From: Bacillota bacterium
Lineage (GTDB): Bacteria > Bacillota > Clostridia > Lachnospirales > Lachnospiraceae
NCBI GenBank assembly: GCA_023439505.1
Contig: JAEXNR010000011.1
Coordinates: forward strand, 124,001-188,000
Reading direction: 5' to 3'
Length of the DNA stretch: 64,000 nt
In this document: piece by piece, positions 26,338-35,762 of the stretch
Layout: each line of letters begins with the position of its first letter
How positions within the stretch are numbered: position 1 is the stretch's first letter
Notes under the pieces: model-generated
What the model was told of the DNA's origin: nothing
The model's database searches: none
Seen by the model: the letters and a program-made list of their open reading frames with translations, nothing else
Made by a program: the position numbers and the translations under genes

Positions 26338-27603
26338 TTATTCTTCCGTATTTTTCAGAATGTCGGAAAAATCAAAGGTGGCAAAATAATCTTTTGGCGT
26401 CTCTGCTCTTCGAATTAACTGAACAGAATTATCTTCTTTTAATAACAGCTCCGCTGATCTGAGTTTACCGTTGTAATTATAACCCATGGCAAAGCCATGC
26501 GCGCCTGTATCATGAATCACAATCAGATCGTCGATCTCTATCTTAGGCAGCATCCGGTCAATGGCAAATTTATCATTGTTTTCACAAAGTGATCCGGTGA
26601 CATCATATTTATGATCACACTCGCAGGTCTCCTTCCCCATTACTGTAATATGATGATATGCTCCATACATCGCCGGTCTTATCAAATTAACCGCACAGGC
26701 ATCCAAACCGATATATTCTTTATAGATATGTTTTTGATGAATTGCCGTAGCAACCAGGTGTCCGTAAGGCGCCAGCATAAATCTTCCAAGCTCCGTAAAG
26801 ATAGAGACATCACCCATACCGGCAGGAATCAGGATCTCTTCAAATTCTTTTCTGACCCCTTCACCGATGGCAAGGATATCATTGGGCTGCTCCTCAGGCC
26901 GATATGGTATTCCCACACCGCCGGAAAGATTAATAAACTTAATATCGGCTCCGGTAAGTTCATGCACTTCAACTGCCAGCTTAAATAAGATGCCGGCAAG
27001 GACCGGATAATATTCATTGGTTACCGTATTACTTGCCAGGAAGGAGTGAATACCAAAATATTTAACACCCTTTTTCTTAAGAATCTGAAAGGCTTCTATC
27101 AATTGCTCTTTCGTCATACCATATTTGGCATCTCCCGGATTATCCATGATCCCATTTGAAGTTTTAAATATCCCGCCGGGATTAAATCTGCAGCAGATGG
27201 TCTCCGGAATGCCTGCCGTCTTCTCCAGAAACTCAATATGGGTAAAATCATCCAGATTGATAATCGCATTGATATCTCTTGCCTTTACAAATTCCTCCGC
27301 AGGGGTGGCATTTGAGGAGAACATAATATCATCACCGCTAAGTCCGATTGCTTCCGACATCATCAGCTCTGTCATGGAGGAACAGTCTGCCCCGCATCCC
27401 TCTTCTTTCAGAATCTGAAGAATATAAGGATTGGGCGTTGCTTTTACTGCAAAATATTCCTTAAATCCTTTATTCCAGGCAAATGCCTGCTTTAATTTTC
27501 TGGCGTTCTCCCTGATGCCCTTTTCATCATAAATATGAAACGGGGTAGGATATGTCTTTGTGATATCCTGTAATTGTTCCAGTGTTACAAATGGTTTCTT
27601 CAT
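26338..27603 (-). CDS. Diaminopimelate decarboxylase-like PLP enzyme
   Basis: A 421-residue fold type III decarboxylase. K54 in YFAVKATPNP is the PLP lysine; NLSGGVGIPY, FTELGRFMLAPYG and the cofactor-side GSLCENNDKFAIDRM follow. It most likely converts meso-diaminopimelate to lysine, the last lysine-synthesis step. It carries the same MYGAYHHI segment as the 18586-19863 protein, but the two are clearly different genes. ATG 27603 is chosen since the family start (PFVTLEQLQDITKTYPTPFHIYD) follows it. Its 170-nt leader contains a terminator-like hairpin. Confidence 0.88.
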   Translation of the reverse strand: MKKPFVTLEQLQDITKTYPTPFHIYDEKGIRENARKLKQAFAWNKGFKEYFAVKATPNPYILQILKEEGCGADCSSMTELMMSEAIGLSGDDIMFSSNATPAEEFVKARDINAIINLDDFTHIEFLEKTAGIPETICCRFNPGGIFKTSNGIMDNPGDAKYGMTKEQLIEAFQILKKKGVKYFGIHSFLASNTVTNEYYPVLAGILFKLAVEVHELTGADIKFINLSGGVGIPYRPEEQPNDILAIGEGVRKEFEEILIPAGMGDVSIFTELGRFMLAPYGHLVATAIHQKHIYKEYIGLDACAVNLIRPAMYGAYHHITVMGKETCECDHKYDVTGSLCENNDKFAIDRMLPKIEIDDLIVIHDTGAHGFAMGYNYNGKLRSAELLLKEDNSVQLIRRAETPKDYFATFDFSDILKNTEE

Positions 27604-27653
27604 GCTTATTACCGACCTTTCCTTTCGCTTTTTCCGATATAACAACAACAAAT

Positions 27654-27680
27654 CCCCCTTTTACTCAGCTTCGAGGGGGG
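27654..27680 (-). promoter_or_regulatory. Terminator-like hairpin in the leader of the lysA-like gene
   Basis: On the minus strand CCCCC pairs with GGGGG around 16 bases and is followed by ATTTGTTGTTGTT. It sits between the promoter (27778-27805) and the gene start (27603). A second possible stem (TTTCCC/GGGAAA) lies upstream in the leader. This could be an attenuator. The conserved lysine-riboswitch core could not be recognised. Confidence 0.45.
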
Positions 27681-27777
27681 TATCAGATGATCCAATATAA
27701 GTATTATTTTCCCTGCCTGCTTGTCATTACGGGAAATAAATCCGGATTTTCATAAGATATGATAGATAATTGTCCCC

Positions 27778-27805
27778 ATTATACATCATTTTACGATATT
27801 TTCAA
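27778..27805 (-). promoter_or_regulatory. Promoter of the lysA-like gene
   Basis: TTGAAA (27800-27805) and consensus TATAAT (27778-27783) are separated by 16 bases. It overlaps the 3' end of the small frame at 27786-27968 and would produce a leader of about 170 nt. Confidence 0.65.
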
Positions 27806-27968
27806 ATATTTTTTTAAAAACTTTACCGCTTTTCTCCCAGTCACACTCACAGACTATCTGCGTTTTGGTGTGTTCGAACGTATGATTGTGATATTTACTG
27901 GAAATATTATTTTCCATATGATATAATGTTTCAGAATAATTTTTATTACAATCCAATGAATATGACAT
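27786..27968 (-). CDS. Possible small protein of unknown function
   Basis: A 60-codon frame ending CECDWEKSGKVFKKIFENIVK. The acidic-basic amphipathic end looks protein-like, but there is no convincing ribosome binding site, and a promoter for the next gene overlaps its end. It is divergent from the topoisomerase genes. I do not recognise a family. Confidence 0.3.
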   Translation of the reverse strand: MSYSLDCNKNYSETLYHMENNISSKYHNHTFEHTKTQIVCECDWEKSGKVFKKIFENIVK

Positions 27969-28016
27969 CTTATCATTATTTTGCGATTACTATAATTATA
28001 TGAAGGGGTTAAAACC

Positions 28017-29948
28017 ATGGAACAATATAGTGGAAGTCAGATTGTTGTATTAGAAGGACTGGAAGCGGTTAGAAAGCGTCCGGGTATGTACATAGGAAGC
28101 ACCGGGCCCAGAGGACTTCATCATTTGATCTGGGAGATCATTGATAATGGAATCGACGAACATTTGGCGGGATTTTGTACGAAGATAGACGTAACTTTAT
28201 TAAAGGACGGCGCAATAGAAATTTGTGATAACGGCCGGGGAGTTCCCGTGGACATTCATCCCACAAAGCATATTCCCACTGTTCGGGTTGTTTATACCAT
28301 TTTACATGCGGGAGGTAAATTCGGCAGTTCCGTATATAAGGTTTCCGGAGGACTCCACGGTGTCGGAGCCTCAGTTGTAAATGCACTCTCCAAGCGTATG
28401 ATTGTTGAAGTGAAGCGGGATGGGAAGATTTATCGGGATGAGTACGTAAATGGCGGACATCCTGTTACAGAACTGGTGGACGGGTTACTTCCGGTGGTAG
28501 GAAAATGCAATAAATCCGATACCGGAACGAAGATTACCTTCTATCCGGATGACACCATTTTCGAAACAGTAGAATTTAAGTCAGAGACGATTCAAAAGAA
28601 GCTAAAAGAAATTGCATTTTTAAATAAAAATATTTTAATTAACTTTTCAGATCAGATCACCGGAGTAACAAAGACTTATCAGGAAGAGTTCGGAATTAAA
28701 AGCTTTGTCTCCTATCTGACCAGAGAGATGAGTGTTCTGCATTCGGAGCCCATCTATCTGGAGGGAAAAAGCGGAGAAATTGAGGTTGAACTTGCCCTCC
28801 AGTATACAGATAGTTATTCCGAACAGATCAATGCCTATTGTAACCGGATCAACGTGGTAGACGGCGGAACCCTGGTGACCGGTTTTAAAACCGGACTAAC
28901 CCGTGTATTAAATCAATATGCCAGAGAATTAAATATCTTAAAAGATAAGGATGAGAATTTTGATGGCAAGGATATCAGAAACGGCATTGTAGCCATTATC
29001 TCCATCAAGCATCCCGATCCCCAGTTTGAAGGTCAGACAAAGACAAAGCTTGGCAATACCGATGCAAAAAGTGCGGTGGATGAGGTCTTCTCGACGGAAG
29101 CGCAACGCTGGTTTGATAAAAATGTTGAGGTGCTGAGAAGTATTCTGGATAATTCTTTAAAATCCTATAATGCAAGAAAAGCCAGTGATAAAGCAAGAAC
29201 CGCTGTCTTAAAGCAGTTAAATGATGTAGATACAAAAAGCAAACTGGCCTCCTGTTCCTCCAGGAAGCCGGAGGAATGTGAATTGTATATTGTGGAGGGT
29301 GATTCTGCCGGCGGTACCGTTAAGACGGCAAGAAATCGCAGAACCCAGGCTGTACTGCCCCTTCGCGGTAAGATTCTGAATGTTGAGAAGGCAACACTGG
29401 AGAAGATTCTATTAAATAATGAAATAAAAGCCATGATTGCAACCTTTGGCTGCGGTATCGGCGATGAATTTGATATTACCAAGCTTCGCTACGACAAAAT
29501 CATCATCCTTACGGATGCCGACGTGGACGGTGCTCACATCAGTACCCTGCTTCTCACCTTTTTTTACCGGTTTATGCCGGAACTGATCCTGGAGGGTAAG
29601 ATCTACAAGGGTATGCCCCCCCTCTATAAGGTGGAGTACGAAACTACGGGAAAAAGTAAAAAATCAAAACAGTCCCAATACCTGTTCAATGATTTTGAGC
29701 TGGATAAATTCAGAAGGACCTCCGGCCATAAGATCTTAAATATTCAACGTTATAAAGGACTTGGTGAAATGGATGCCAATCAGTTATGGGAGACAACGCT
29801 GGATCCCGAGTCCAGAATTCTTGCCCAGATTACCATCAGTGATACCATTGAAGCCGATGAGATTACGAACATTCTCATGAGCAGCAGTGTTCCCCCGAGG
29901 CGAACTTTCATTATGGAAGAGGGAAAATATGCAAAGTTGGATATATAA
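28017..29948 (+). CDS. parE: Type IIA topoisomerase B subunit (ParE/GyrB-like)
   Basis: A 643-residue ATPase subunit. The GHKL ATP site is intact (EIIDNGIDEHLAG, DNGRGVPVDIHP, GGLHGVGASVVNALS), followed by the transducer domain, and the TOPRIM part (YIVEGDSAGG, ILTDADVDGAHI) and the C-terminal QRYKGLGEMDANQLWETTLDPE. It pairs with the A subunit 21 bp downstream. Together they decatenate or supercoil DNA. I favour topoisomerase IV because the partner lacks a GyrA-box. The start follows AAGGGG. Confidence 0.85.
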   Translation: MEQYSGSQIVVLEGLEAVRKRPGMYIGSTGPRGLHHLIWEIIDNGIDEHLAGFCTKIDVTLLKDGAIEICDNGRGVPVDIHPTKHIPTVRVVYTILHAGGKFGSSVYKVSGGLHGVGASVVNALSKRMIVEVKRDGKIYRDEYVNGGHPVTELVDGLLPVVGKCNKSDTGTKITFYPDDTIFETVEFKSETIQKKLKEIAFLNKNILINFSDQITGVTKTYQEEFGIKSFVSYLTREMSVLHSEPIYLEGKSGEIEVELALQYTDSYSEQINAYCNRINVVDGGTLVTGFKTGLTRVLNQYARELNILKDKDENFDGKDIRNGIVAIISIKHPDPQFEGQTKTKLGNTDAKSAVDEVFSTEAQRWFDKNVEVLRSILDNSLKSYNARKASDKARTAVLKQLNDVDTKSKLASCSSRKPEECELYIVEGDSAGGTVKTARNRRTQAVLPLRGKILNVEKATLEKILLNNEIKAMIATFGCGIGDEFDITKLRYDKIIILTDADVDGAHISTLLLTFFYRFMPELILEGKIYKGMPPLYKVEYETTGKSKKSKQSQYLFNDFELDKFRRTSGHKILNIQRYKGLGEMDANQLWETTLDPESRILAQITISDTIEADEITNILMSSSVPPRRTFIMEEGKYAKLDI

Positions 29949-29969
29949 TGAGGTGGAGGAATTAATACG

Positions 29970-32216
29970 ATGAAGAAAACAACAGATCAAATCGTTCAAT
30001 TGGATTTTTCTGAAGAAATGAAGAACAGCTACAGAGATTATGCCATGAGCGTTATTATAGCAAGAGCACTGCCGGACATCAGAGACGGATTAAAGCCGGT
30101 GCAAAGACGAATTCTGTATTCTATGGTGGAGCTTGGTCTCGATCCGGCAAAACCACACAGAAAAAGCGCCCGTATCGTGGGTGATACCATGGGTAAATAT
30201 CATCCTCACGGAGACAGTTCCATCTATGAAGCCCTGGTACGCATGACAGAAGATTACTCTCTCATGCTGCCACTGGTGGACGGTCACGGTAACTTTGGCT
30301 CCATTGATGGTGATGGGGCTGCTGCCATGCGTTATACCGAGGCAAGATTATCCCCGGGTGCCATGGCACTTTTGGATCACCTGGAAAAGGGTCTGATTGA
30401 ATTCGCTCCTAACTTTGATGACAGTGAAAAGGAACCTACGGTCCTGCCGGCCATGATCCCGAATCTCTTAATCAACGGAACTACCGGTATCGCCGTCGGT
30501 ATGGCCACCAATATTCCTCCTCATAATCCGGATGAAGTTATTGACGGTGTCATTGCTTATCTGGATAATCCCAATATCACCACACAGCAGTTAATGCGTT
30601 ATATCCCCGGCCCCGATTTCCCCACAGGCGGGACAATCATTAATCAGAATGATCTGGCTCTCATTTATGAGACAGGGGAAGGCAAGATTCGTGTGCGTGC
30701 CAATGTTGAGATTGAGAATGGGGAGAACGGCCGAAAGAATATCGTGATTACCCAAATTCCCTATACCATAGCCGGGAATAAAACAAAACTTGTGGAAAGC
30801 CTGGCAACCCTTATGAAGGACAAGGTTTTTGACGAGATTTTTGATATCAGAGATGAATCTTCCAAAGAAGGAATTCGTGTTGTAATCGAGGTAAAGAAGG
30901 ACCGGGATATCAGCAACCTGATGAACGGACTTTATAAGAAAACCTCTATGGAAGATACCTACAGCGTGAATCTTCTGGCGGTTAAGGATCAACAGCCAGT
31001 TGTATTTCAATTAAAAGATATGATCCGGGAGTTTGTCGATTTTCAGGTGGAATTATACACCAAGGAATATGCTTATCTTTTGGATAAGGCATTGAAGCGT
31101 TTGGAGATCGTAGACGGCTTGATTAGAGCTACGGATGTTATCGACTTAATCATAGAAATCCTGAGAGGCAGCTCCTCCGTAAAGCAGGCCAAGGCATGTC
31201 TTATGGAAGGTAATACAGAAGGAATTAATTTCAAAACAAAGCAGTCCCAGAAACAGGCTTCTGCGCTGGATTTCTCGGAGCGGCAGGCAGATGCCATCCT
31301 TTCCATGCAGCTTAGCAGGTTAATCGGACTTGAAATCTTAAAGCTGCACGAGGAGGATAAGGAATTAAAAGCATCGATTGAAGAATACAAGCGAGTCCTT
31401 GGTGAGTCCAGAGAATTATATAAGGTAATTAAATCCCGTCTGAAGGAATTCAAAAAAGTTTTCCATACGCCCAGAAGAACCGTCTTGACAAATATTGTCT
31501 CCAGCGATTATGTGGAAGAGGTTAAGATTGAGGATATCTATGTACTGATTGACAGATTCGGTTATACCAAATCCGTGGATACCTCCAGTTATATCAGAGC
31601 CTCGGAGGATAATCTGAAGGAATATGTTCACACGATACAGATGAAAAATAATGATCGTCTTTGTATCTTTACCGGACAGGGTAATATGTATCAGGTCAAA
31701 GTGGAAAACATCCCAAAATGCAAGATGAAAGATAAAGGAAGTCTCATTCAGAACCTGTGCAAGTTAGATAAAGAAACGATTATTTTGTTCTGTTCCTTTG
31801 AACAGCTCTATGAATCCCAGCTCATGTTTACTACCAAAAACGGTTATATTAAGCAGGTATCCGGTGTTGAATTTGAGACTAACCGGACACAAATGAATGC
31901 TACAAAACTGGAGGAACAGGATGAGGTCATCGGAATTACCCTGTTATCCGCTTCCGATGTTCTATCAGGCGGTCTTAAGGTAATCCTGCTCACGCAAAAG
32001 GGACTATCCCTTGGTTTCCCGTTGTCAGAGGTAAGTGAGCTTAAGAAAACCAGCCGCGGAGTCAAAGCAATTACCCTGGATCAGAATGATTCAGTCAGTT
32101 TTGCAATCGCATTACAGTCGAATATCGAAACATTTTTATATCAGGATAAGCAATTGAATGCGAAGAAAGTCCGCACCAGAAAACGCGGTGACAAAGGTCA
32201 AAAAGCCCAGTTATAA
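29970..32216 (+). CDS. parC: Type IIA topoisomerase A subunit (ParC/GyrA-like)
   Basis: A 748-residue DNA-cleaving subunit. The breakage domain has RALPDIRDGLKPVQRRI, MGKYHPHGDSSIYEALVRM, and the catalytic tyrosine in GAAAMRYTEARL (about residue 125). The C-terminal beta-pinwheel is present, but the canonical gyrase QRRGG(K/R)G box is not; the nearest segment is KKTSRGVKAI. That and a shorter length than typical GyrA support ParC. The basic tail (KKVRTRKRGDKGQK) may bind DNA. RBS GGAGG lies ten bases before the ATG. A bidirectional terminator follows. Confidence 0.85.
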   Translation: MKKTTDQIVQLDFSEEMKNSYRDYAMSVIIARALPDIRDGLKPVQRRILYSMVELGLDPAKPHRKSARIVGDTMGKYHPHGDSSIYEALVRMTEDYSLMLPLVDGHGNFGSIDGDGAAAMRYTEARLSPGAMALLDHLEKGLIEFAPNFDDSEKEPTVLPAMIPNLLINGTTGIAVGMATNIPPHNPDEVIDGVIAYLDNPNITTQQLMRYIPGPDFPTGGTIINQNDLALIYETGEGKIRVRANVEIENGENGRKNIVITQIPYTIAGNKTKLVESLATLMKDKVFDEIFDIRDESSKEGIRVVIEVKKDRDISNLMNGLYKKTSMEDTYSVNLLAVKDQQPVVFQLKDMIREFVDFQVELYTKEYAYLLDKALKRLEIVDGLIRATDVIDLIIEILRGSSSVKQAKACLMEGNTEGINFKTKQSQKQASALDFSERQADAILSMQLSRLIGLEILKLHEEDKELKASIEEYKRVLGESRELYKVIKSRLKEFKKVFHTPRRTVLTNIVSSDYVEEVKIEDIYVLIDRFGYTKSVDTSSYIRASEDNLKEYVHTIQMKNNDRLCIFTGQGNMYQVKVENIPKCKMKDKGSLIQNLCKLDKETIILFCSFEQLYESQLMFTTKNGYIKQVSGVEFETNRTQMNATKLEEQDEVIGITLLSASDVLSGGLKVILLTQKGLSLGFPLSEVSELKKTSRGVKAITLDQNDSVSFAIALQSNIETFLYQDKQLNAKKVRTRKRGDKGQKAQL

Positions 32217-32236
32217 GCAAAAATAAGCAAAAAGCA

Positions 32237-32269
32237 GCCCTATCTTTTGTCAGCGGAAAGATAGGGCTC
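32237..32269. terminator. Bidirectional terminator between parC and the Hpt-like gene
   Basis: A perfect 12-bp stem (AGCCCTATCTTT / AAAGATAGGGCT) with a 9-base loop lies between convergent genes. On the minus strand a T-rich tail (GCTTTTTGCTTATTTTT) follows; the plus-strand tail is weaker. Confidence 0.75.
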
Positions 32270-32292
32270 ATTATGGGAGTATATATAATTAA

Positions 32293-32778
32293 TTATATAA
32301 CCTTTCGTCCTAACAGATCTGAGGAACGCTTAATACTCTCTCTTGTCTTCGTCAGATCATAATTACCAAAGGATACTTTATTCTCATCACCAATCATTAT
32401 ATCAAAATTCTTCAACAGCAATTCCAGATGCTTAAGGAAACTCGCAAGTTGTTCCATGTAATCTTGTAATGCCTCCCGTTGACTTATAATGTCTTCCTTC
32501 AATATAATTACTTCTAATTGATCAGATAAGGCAGATACTTCAGTCGCACCAATGTTGTAAAACATTCTCCGCAGGGTTTGTGTAATGGTCCGTAACCCCT
32601 CGTATTCTTCTGATCTTAACATCGTTCCTAATATGGGCAGCTTAGCTTTGATACTCTTTAATACAGAAAATAGTGCTCTTTTGTAATTATCCATATTACC
32701 AAGGAAGTATCGGTATCCTGCATTCGGATCAATCTCCGGTATACACCGAAACATCTCTTGTAACTCCATATCCTTCAT
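32293..32778 (-). CDS. Hpt-like four-helix protein lacking the phospho-accepting histidine
   Basis: A 161-residue helical protein. RTITQTLRRMFYNIGATEVSALSDQLE aligns with the Hpt core (RxxHxLKG...NIGA..L..L...LE), with glutamine where the phosphorylated histidine belongs and RR replacing KG. It thus looks like a pseudo-Hpt that may bind a response regulator without passing phosphate. A long helical tail (YMEQLASFLKHLELLLKNFD) follows. GGAGG precedes ATG 32778, which I prefer over ATG 32814. It is convergent with parC and unlinked to any kinase. The Hpt assignment is by pattern only. Confidence 0.55.
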   Translation of the reverse strand: MKDMELQEMFRCIPEIDPNAGYRYFLGNMDNYKRALFSVLKSIKAKLPILGTMLRSEEYEGLRTITQTLRRMFYNIGATEVSALSDQLEVIILKEDIISQREALQDYMEQLASFLKHLELLLKNFDIMIGDENKVSFGNYDLTKTRESIKRSSDLLGRKVI

Positions 32779-33072
32779 GAACGGATACCTCCATCGTCTG
32801 CTGCTGTTCTCCAAGAGGTCTTATACCATATGTTGTAATAGCTTAGGTAAATAATATCATGATCTAGTATTTTTGTAAAGAGCTATTTTTCATTTTTTTA
32901 CAATTTTTATATAATTTTCCAGTTTTCGATGTCGAATCTGTTGGTTCCAGGAGGATCCAATAGAAAAACTAATATTTAGACTAGCATATTGAGAAAAAAT
33001 GTTGTATTATGAAGCTACCTTTTTAATAAAAGATGAATTTCACCTATCCATTGATATCCAGGAGGTTATAAA

Positions 33073-34608
33073 GTGAACAAAGAAATGGTTATTGTACTTG
33101 ATTTTGGCGGTCAGTATAATCAATTGATTGCCAGAAGAGTCAGAGAATGTAATGTTTATTGTGAGGTTCTTCCTTACCACACAAGCCTTGACCGTATAAA
33201 GGAAATTGCTCCAAAGGGAATTATTTTCACCGGAGGTCCGGACAGTGTCTATCAGCAGGATGCCGTTACCTGCGATCCCGGAATCTTTGAACTGGGTATC
33301 CCGATTCTGGGTATCTGCTATGGCTGCCAGTTAATGACATATATCTTAAAAGGTACCGTATCCAAAGCTCCGTTAAGAGAATATGGACGGACGGAAGTGA
33401 ATGTAACTACAACTTCAAAGTTATTTAAAGATATCTCCGAGAATACCATCTGCTGGATGAGTCACACAGATTATATTGAAACGCCTGCAGAAGGATTTCA
33501 GATCATCGCTAAATCAGATTCCTGTCCGATCGCTGCCATTGAAGATGAAGCCAGAGGCTTTTATGGTGTACAGTTCCATCCGGAGGTTGTGCATACCCAG
33601 GAAGGAACCGGCATGCTTCATAACTTCTTGTATCAGGTATGTCAATGCAGTGGTGATTGGAGAATGGATTCCTTTACCGAGCAGATGATCGCCACATTAA
33701 AGGACAAAATCGGTGATAAAAAGGTATTGTGTGCCCTCTCCGGCGGCGTGGATTCTTCCGTAGCTGCAGTTATGATCAGCAAGGCAGTTGGCAAACAGCT
33801 TACCTGCATCTTCGTTGATCATGGTCTTCTTCGTAAAAATGAAGGGGATGAGGTAGAAGAGATTTTCACAACTCAGTTTGATGTTAACTTTGTCCGTGTC
33901 AATGCACAGGAACGCTTCTATCAGAAGCTGGCCGGCATATCTGAACCGGAACATAAGAGAAAAATAATCGGTGAAGAATTTATTCGTGTGTTTGAAGAAG
34001 AAGCTAAGAAAATCGGAACTGTTGATTTTCTGGTACAGGGAACCATTTATCCTGATGTAATTGAAAGTGGTCTTGGAAAGTCTGCTGTGATCAAAAGCCA
34101 TCATAACGTAGGCGGTCTGCCGGATTATGTTGATTTTAAAGAGATTATTGAACCACTGCGCGACCTTTTCAAGGATGAAGTTAGAAAAGCCGGTCTGGAA
34201 CTTGGAATACCCGAGAAATTAGTCTTTCGTCAACCCTTCCCCGGCCCCGGTCTTGCCATTCGAATTATCGGCGACATTACCCCGGAGAAGATTGCCATCC
34301 TTCAGGAAGCAGATTATATCTACCGCGAGGAGATTGCGAAGGCAGGTTTGGACAGACAGATCGGACAATACTTTGCAGTTCTTACCAATCTTCGCTCCGT
34401 CGGCGTCATGGGCGATGAGCGGACCTATGATTATACCGTAGCTTTAAGAGCGGTAACTACCACAGACTTTATGACTGCGGAATTTGCTGAGCTTCCATGG
34501 GAGGTTCTGGGACACATCTCGAATCGAATTGTGAATGAAGTAAAACATGTAAACCGCATCTGCTATGATATCACGGGCAAACCACCGGCTACCATAGAGT
34601 GGGAATAA
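33073..34608 (+). CDS. guaA: GMP synthase (glutamine-hydrolysing)
   Basis: A 511-residue enzyme making GMP from XMP, ATP and glutamine. The class I glutamine amidotransferase domain has the nucleophile in GICYGCQLM and the H-E pair in QFHPEVVHT. The ATP-pyrophosphatase domain has the P-loop ALSGGVDSSV, and the C-terminal dimerisation domain ends RICYDITGKPPATIEWE. A GTG start follows a strong GGAGG. I found no purine riboswitch in the 250-bp leader. A good terminator follows. Confidence 0.97.
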   Translation: MNKEMVIVLDFGGQYNQLIARRVRECNVYCEVLPYHTSLDRIKEIAPKGIIFTGGPDSVYQQDAVTCDPGIFELGIPILGICYGCQLMTYILKGTVSKAPLREYGRTEVNVTTTSKLFKDISENTICWMSHTDYIETPAEGFQIIAKSDSCPIAAIEDEARGFYGVQFHPEVVHTQEGTGMLHNFLYQVCQCSGDWRMDSFTEQMIATLKDKIGDKKVLCALSGGVDSSVAAVMISKAVGKQLTCIFVDHGLLRKNEGDEVEEIFTTQFDVNFVRVNAQERFYQKLAGISEPEHKRKIIGEEFIRVFEEEAKKIGTVDFLVQGTIYPDVIESGLGKSAVIKSHHNVGGLPDYVDFKEIIEPLRDLFKDEVRKAGLELGIPEKLVFRQPFPGPGLAIRIIGDITPEKIAILQEADYIYREEIAKAGLDRQIGQYFAVLTNLRSVGVMGDERTYDYTVALRAVTTTDFMTAEFAELPWEVLGHISNRIVNEVKHVNRICYDITGKPPATIEWE

Positions 34609-34616
34609 TGATAAGA

Positions 34617-34661
34617 AACGCTATAACCTAGTATTTATAAGGGTTGTAGCGTTATTTTTTT
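34617..34661 (+). terminator. Rho-independent terminator of guaA
   Basis: A 12-bp stem (AACGCTATAACC / GGTTGTAGCGTT, one G-T pair) is followed by ATTTTTTT. It lies nine bases after the stop codon. Confidence 0.85.
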
Positions 34662-34712
34662 GTGAGTGATTCTATTTTGATTCTGATTTACCTCGTGACC
34701 AAATTATTATAG

Positions 34713-34997
34713 GAATGGTTTGATTTTGTTCCATTTATCAACGATAGTACACGGGGACTCGATACAAGGATATCGCTAAAGGGTTCTATTGCTGATCTAG
34801 GCTTCAAGGGCGGAACCAGAGGAACTACAGACGTTGTAGCTGGTAACAGTTTTAGAGGAGTATTTTCTTCATTGGGCGAATTGATGAATTCTTTTAAGGA
34901 AATGCTTCAGGATGGAGTTTGCTGGTTTCCAAGGATAATGAGGTGGAAAACTTCAACGGGTGCAGTATCTCCTGTATTTAATGATTTTAAGAGATAA
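34713..34997 (+). pseudogene. Unrecognised gene fragment
   Basis: A plus-strand frame open for 94 codons reads EWFDFVPFINDSTRGLDTRI ... GFKGGTRGTTDVVAGNSFRG and ends at TAA 34997. It starts right after a stop codon with no ATG for about 60 codons, so it looks like the C-terminal part of a truncated gene. I do not recognise the family. It lies just upstream of the T-box promoter. Confidence 0.35.
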
Positions 34998-35012
34998 AGC
35001 AAAAGTTAAACA

Positions 35013-35041
35013 TTGACAAAAAAGAATTCAAAATATATAAT
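35013..35041 (+). promoter_or_regulatory. Consensus promoter for the T-box leader
   Basis: TTGACA (35013-35018) and TATAAT (35036-35041) match consensus exactly with a 17-base spacer. Transcription should begin near 35048, at the base of the T-box leader. Confidence 0.85.
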
Positions 35042-35047
35042 TAATAA

Positions 35048-35347
35048 AATCTATAAAATAAAGGCATTGATGAGAAGAGTAAACTATTTGAACTTTTACA
35101 GAGACCTCAGAATGGTGTAAATGAGGAAAGTTATAAAATAGTTGAATATGGCCTCTGAGCTGTGTACCGAAACATATTGTTTAGGCTACGACGGGTGCAC
35201 CCGTTACAGTGATAGACTATCGATGAATCATTTCTCGTCCGTAGTTGACAAGACCTATATCGCGAGGTATAGGTGAATTTAGGGTGGTAACACGAAGCTT
35301 CGCTCTCGTCCCTGAAAAAGAAATTTTTCAGAGAGGAGGGCTTTTTT
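35048..35347 (+). promoter_or_regulatory. T-box riboswitch, probable tRNA-Met specificity
   Basis: The leader contains a T-box-type stem I region (GATGAGAAGAG ... CCTCTGAG) and the conserved T-box sequence AGGGTGGTAACACG (35281-35294). A terminator follows: CTGAAAAA/TTTTTCAG extended by CCCT/AGGG, with TTTTTT at 35342-35347. The position expected for the specifier reads GAAT-ATG-G (ATG at 35148-35150), matching methionine and the metG remnant just downstream. Uncharged tRNA-Met would favour read-through. The leader looks complete. Confidence 0.85.
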
Positions 35348-35397
35348 ATTTAGTAATTTCATTTTGGATTTGTTATCACAAAAATGAGGAACGTAGT

Positions 35398-35761
35398 GTG
35401 AAAAATATTTTTGTTGGCGGTGCGTGGCCTTATGCAAATGGCCCCTTATACCTGGGGCACATAGCTGGGTTATTAACAGGAGATGTAATTGCTCGCTATC
35501 ATAGAGCAATAGGTGATAAAGTATATTTTGTATCAGGCAGTGATTGCCATGGAACACCTGTTGCAATACGATCAAAGCAAGAAAAAAGTCTCCAAAAGAA
35601 GTGAAAAGATTTGTAAGTGGATAAAATTAAAGAATGTATGGAAAAAGCAATATGTATTGCCCGGCTATCAATTGCCAGAAGTAACGATATTGTTTGAAAG
35701 AATTGATAAAAAAATTATCGAAGAGGAAAAAGCAAAGTTAATAAAGCAGGAGGAAGTGTGA
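35398..35761 (+). pseudogene. metG: Methionyl-tRNA synthetase, gutted remnant
   Basis: From GTG 35398 the frame encodes KNIFVGGAWPYANGPLYLGHIAGLL, the class I start with the HIGH-equivalent LGHI, and SGSDCHGTPVAIRSKQ, then ends at 35604. A second frame (to 35761) gives YVLPGYQLPEVTILFERIDKKIIEEEKAKL, resembling the segment after the anticodon-binding domain. Some 450 residues of catalytic and anticodon domains are missing, and the pieces are out of frame. The T-box leader upstream is that of a normal metG. A functional copy must lie elsewhere in the genome. Confidence 0.85.
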
Positions 35762-35762
35762 A

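Noticed and set aside
27991..27996. TATAAT as the parE promoter -10
   Set aside because: It would start transcription at or inside the ribosome binding site, and no matching -35 is present.
32880..33072. Purine riboswitch ahead of guaA
   Set aside because: The conserved junction motifs of the purine aptamer could not be found in the leader.
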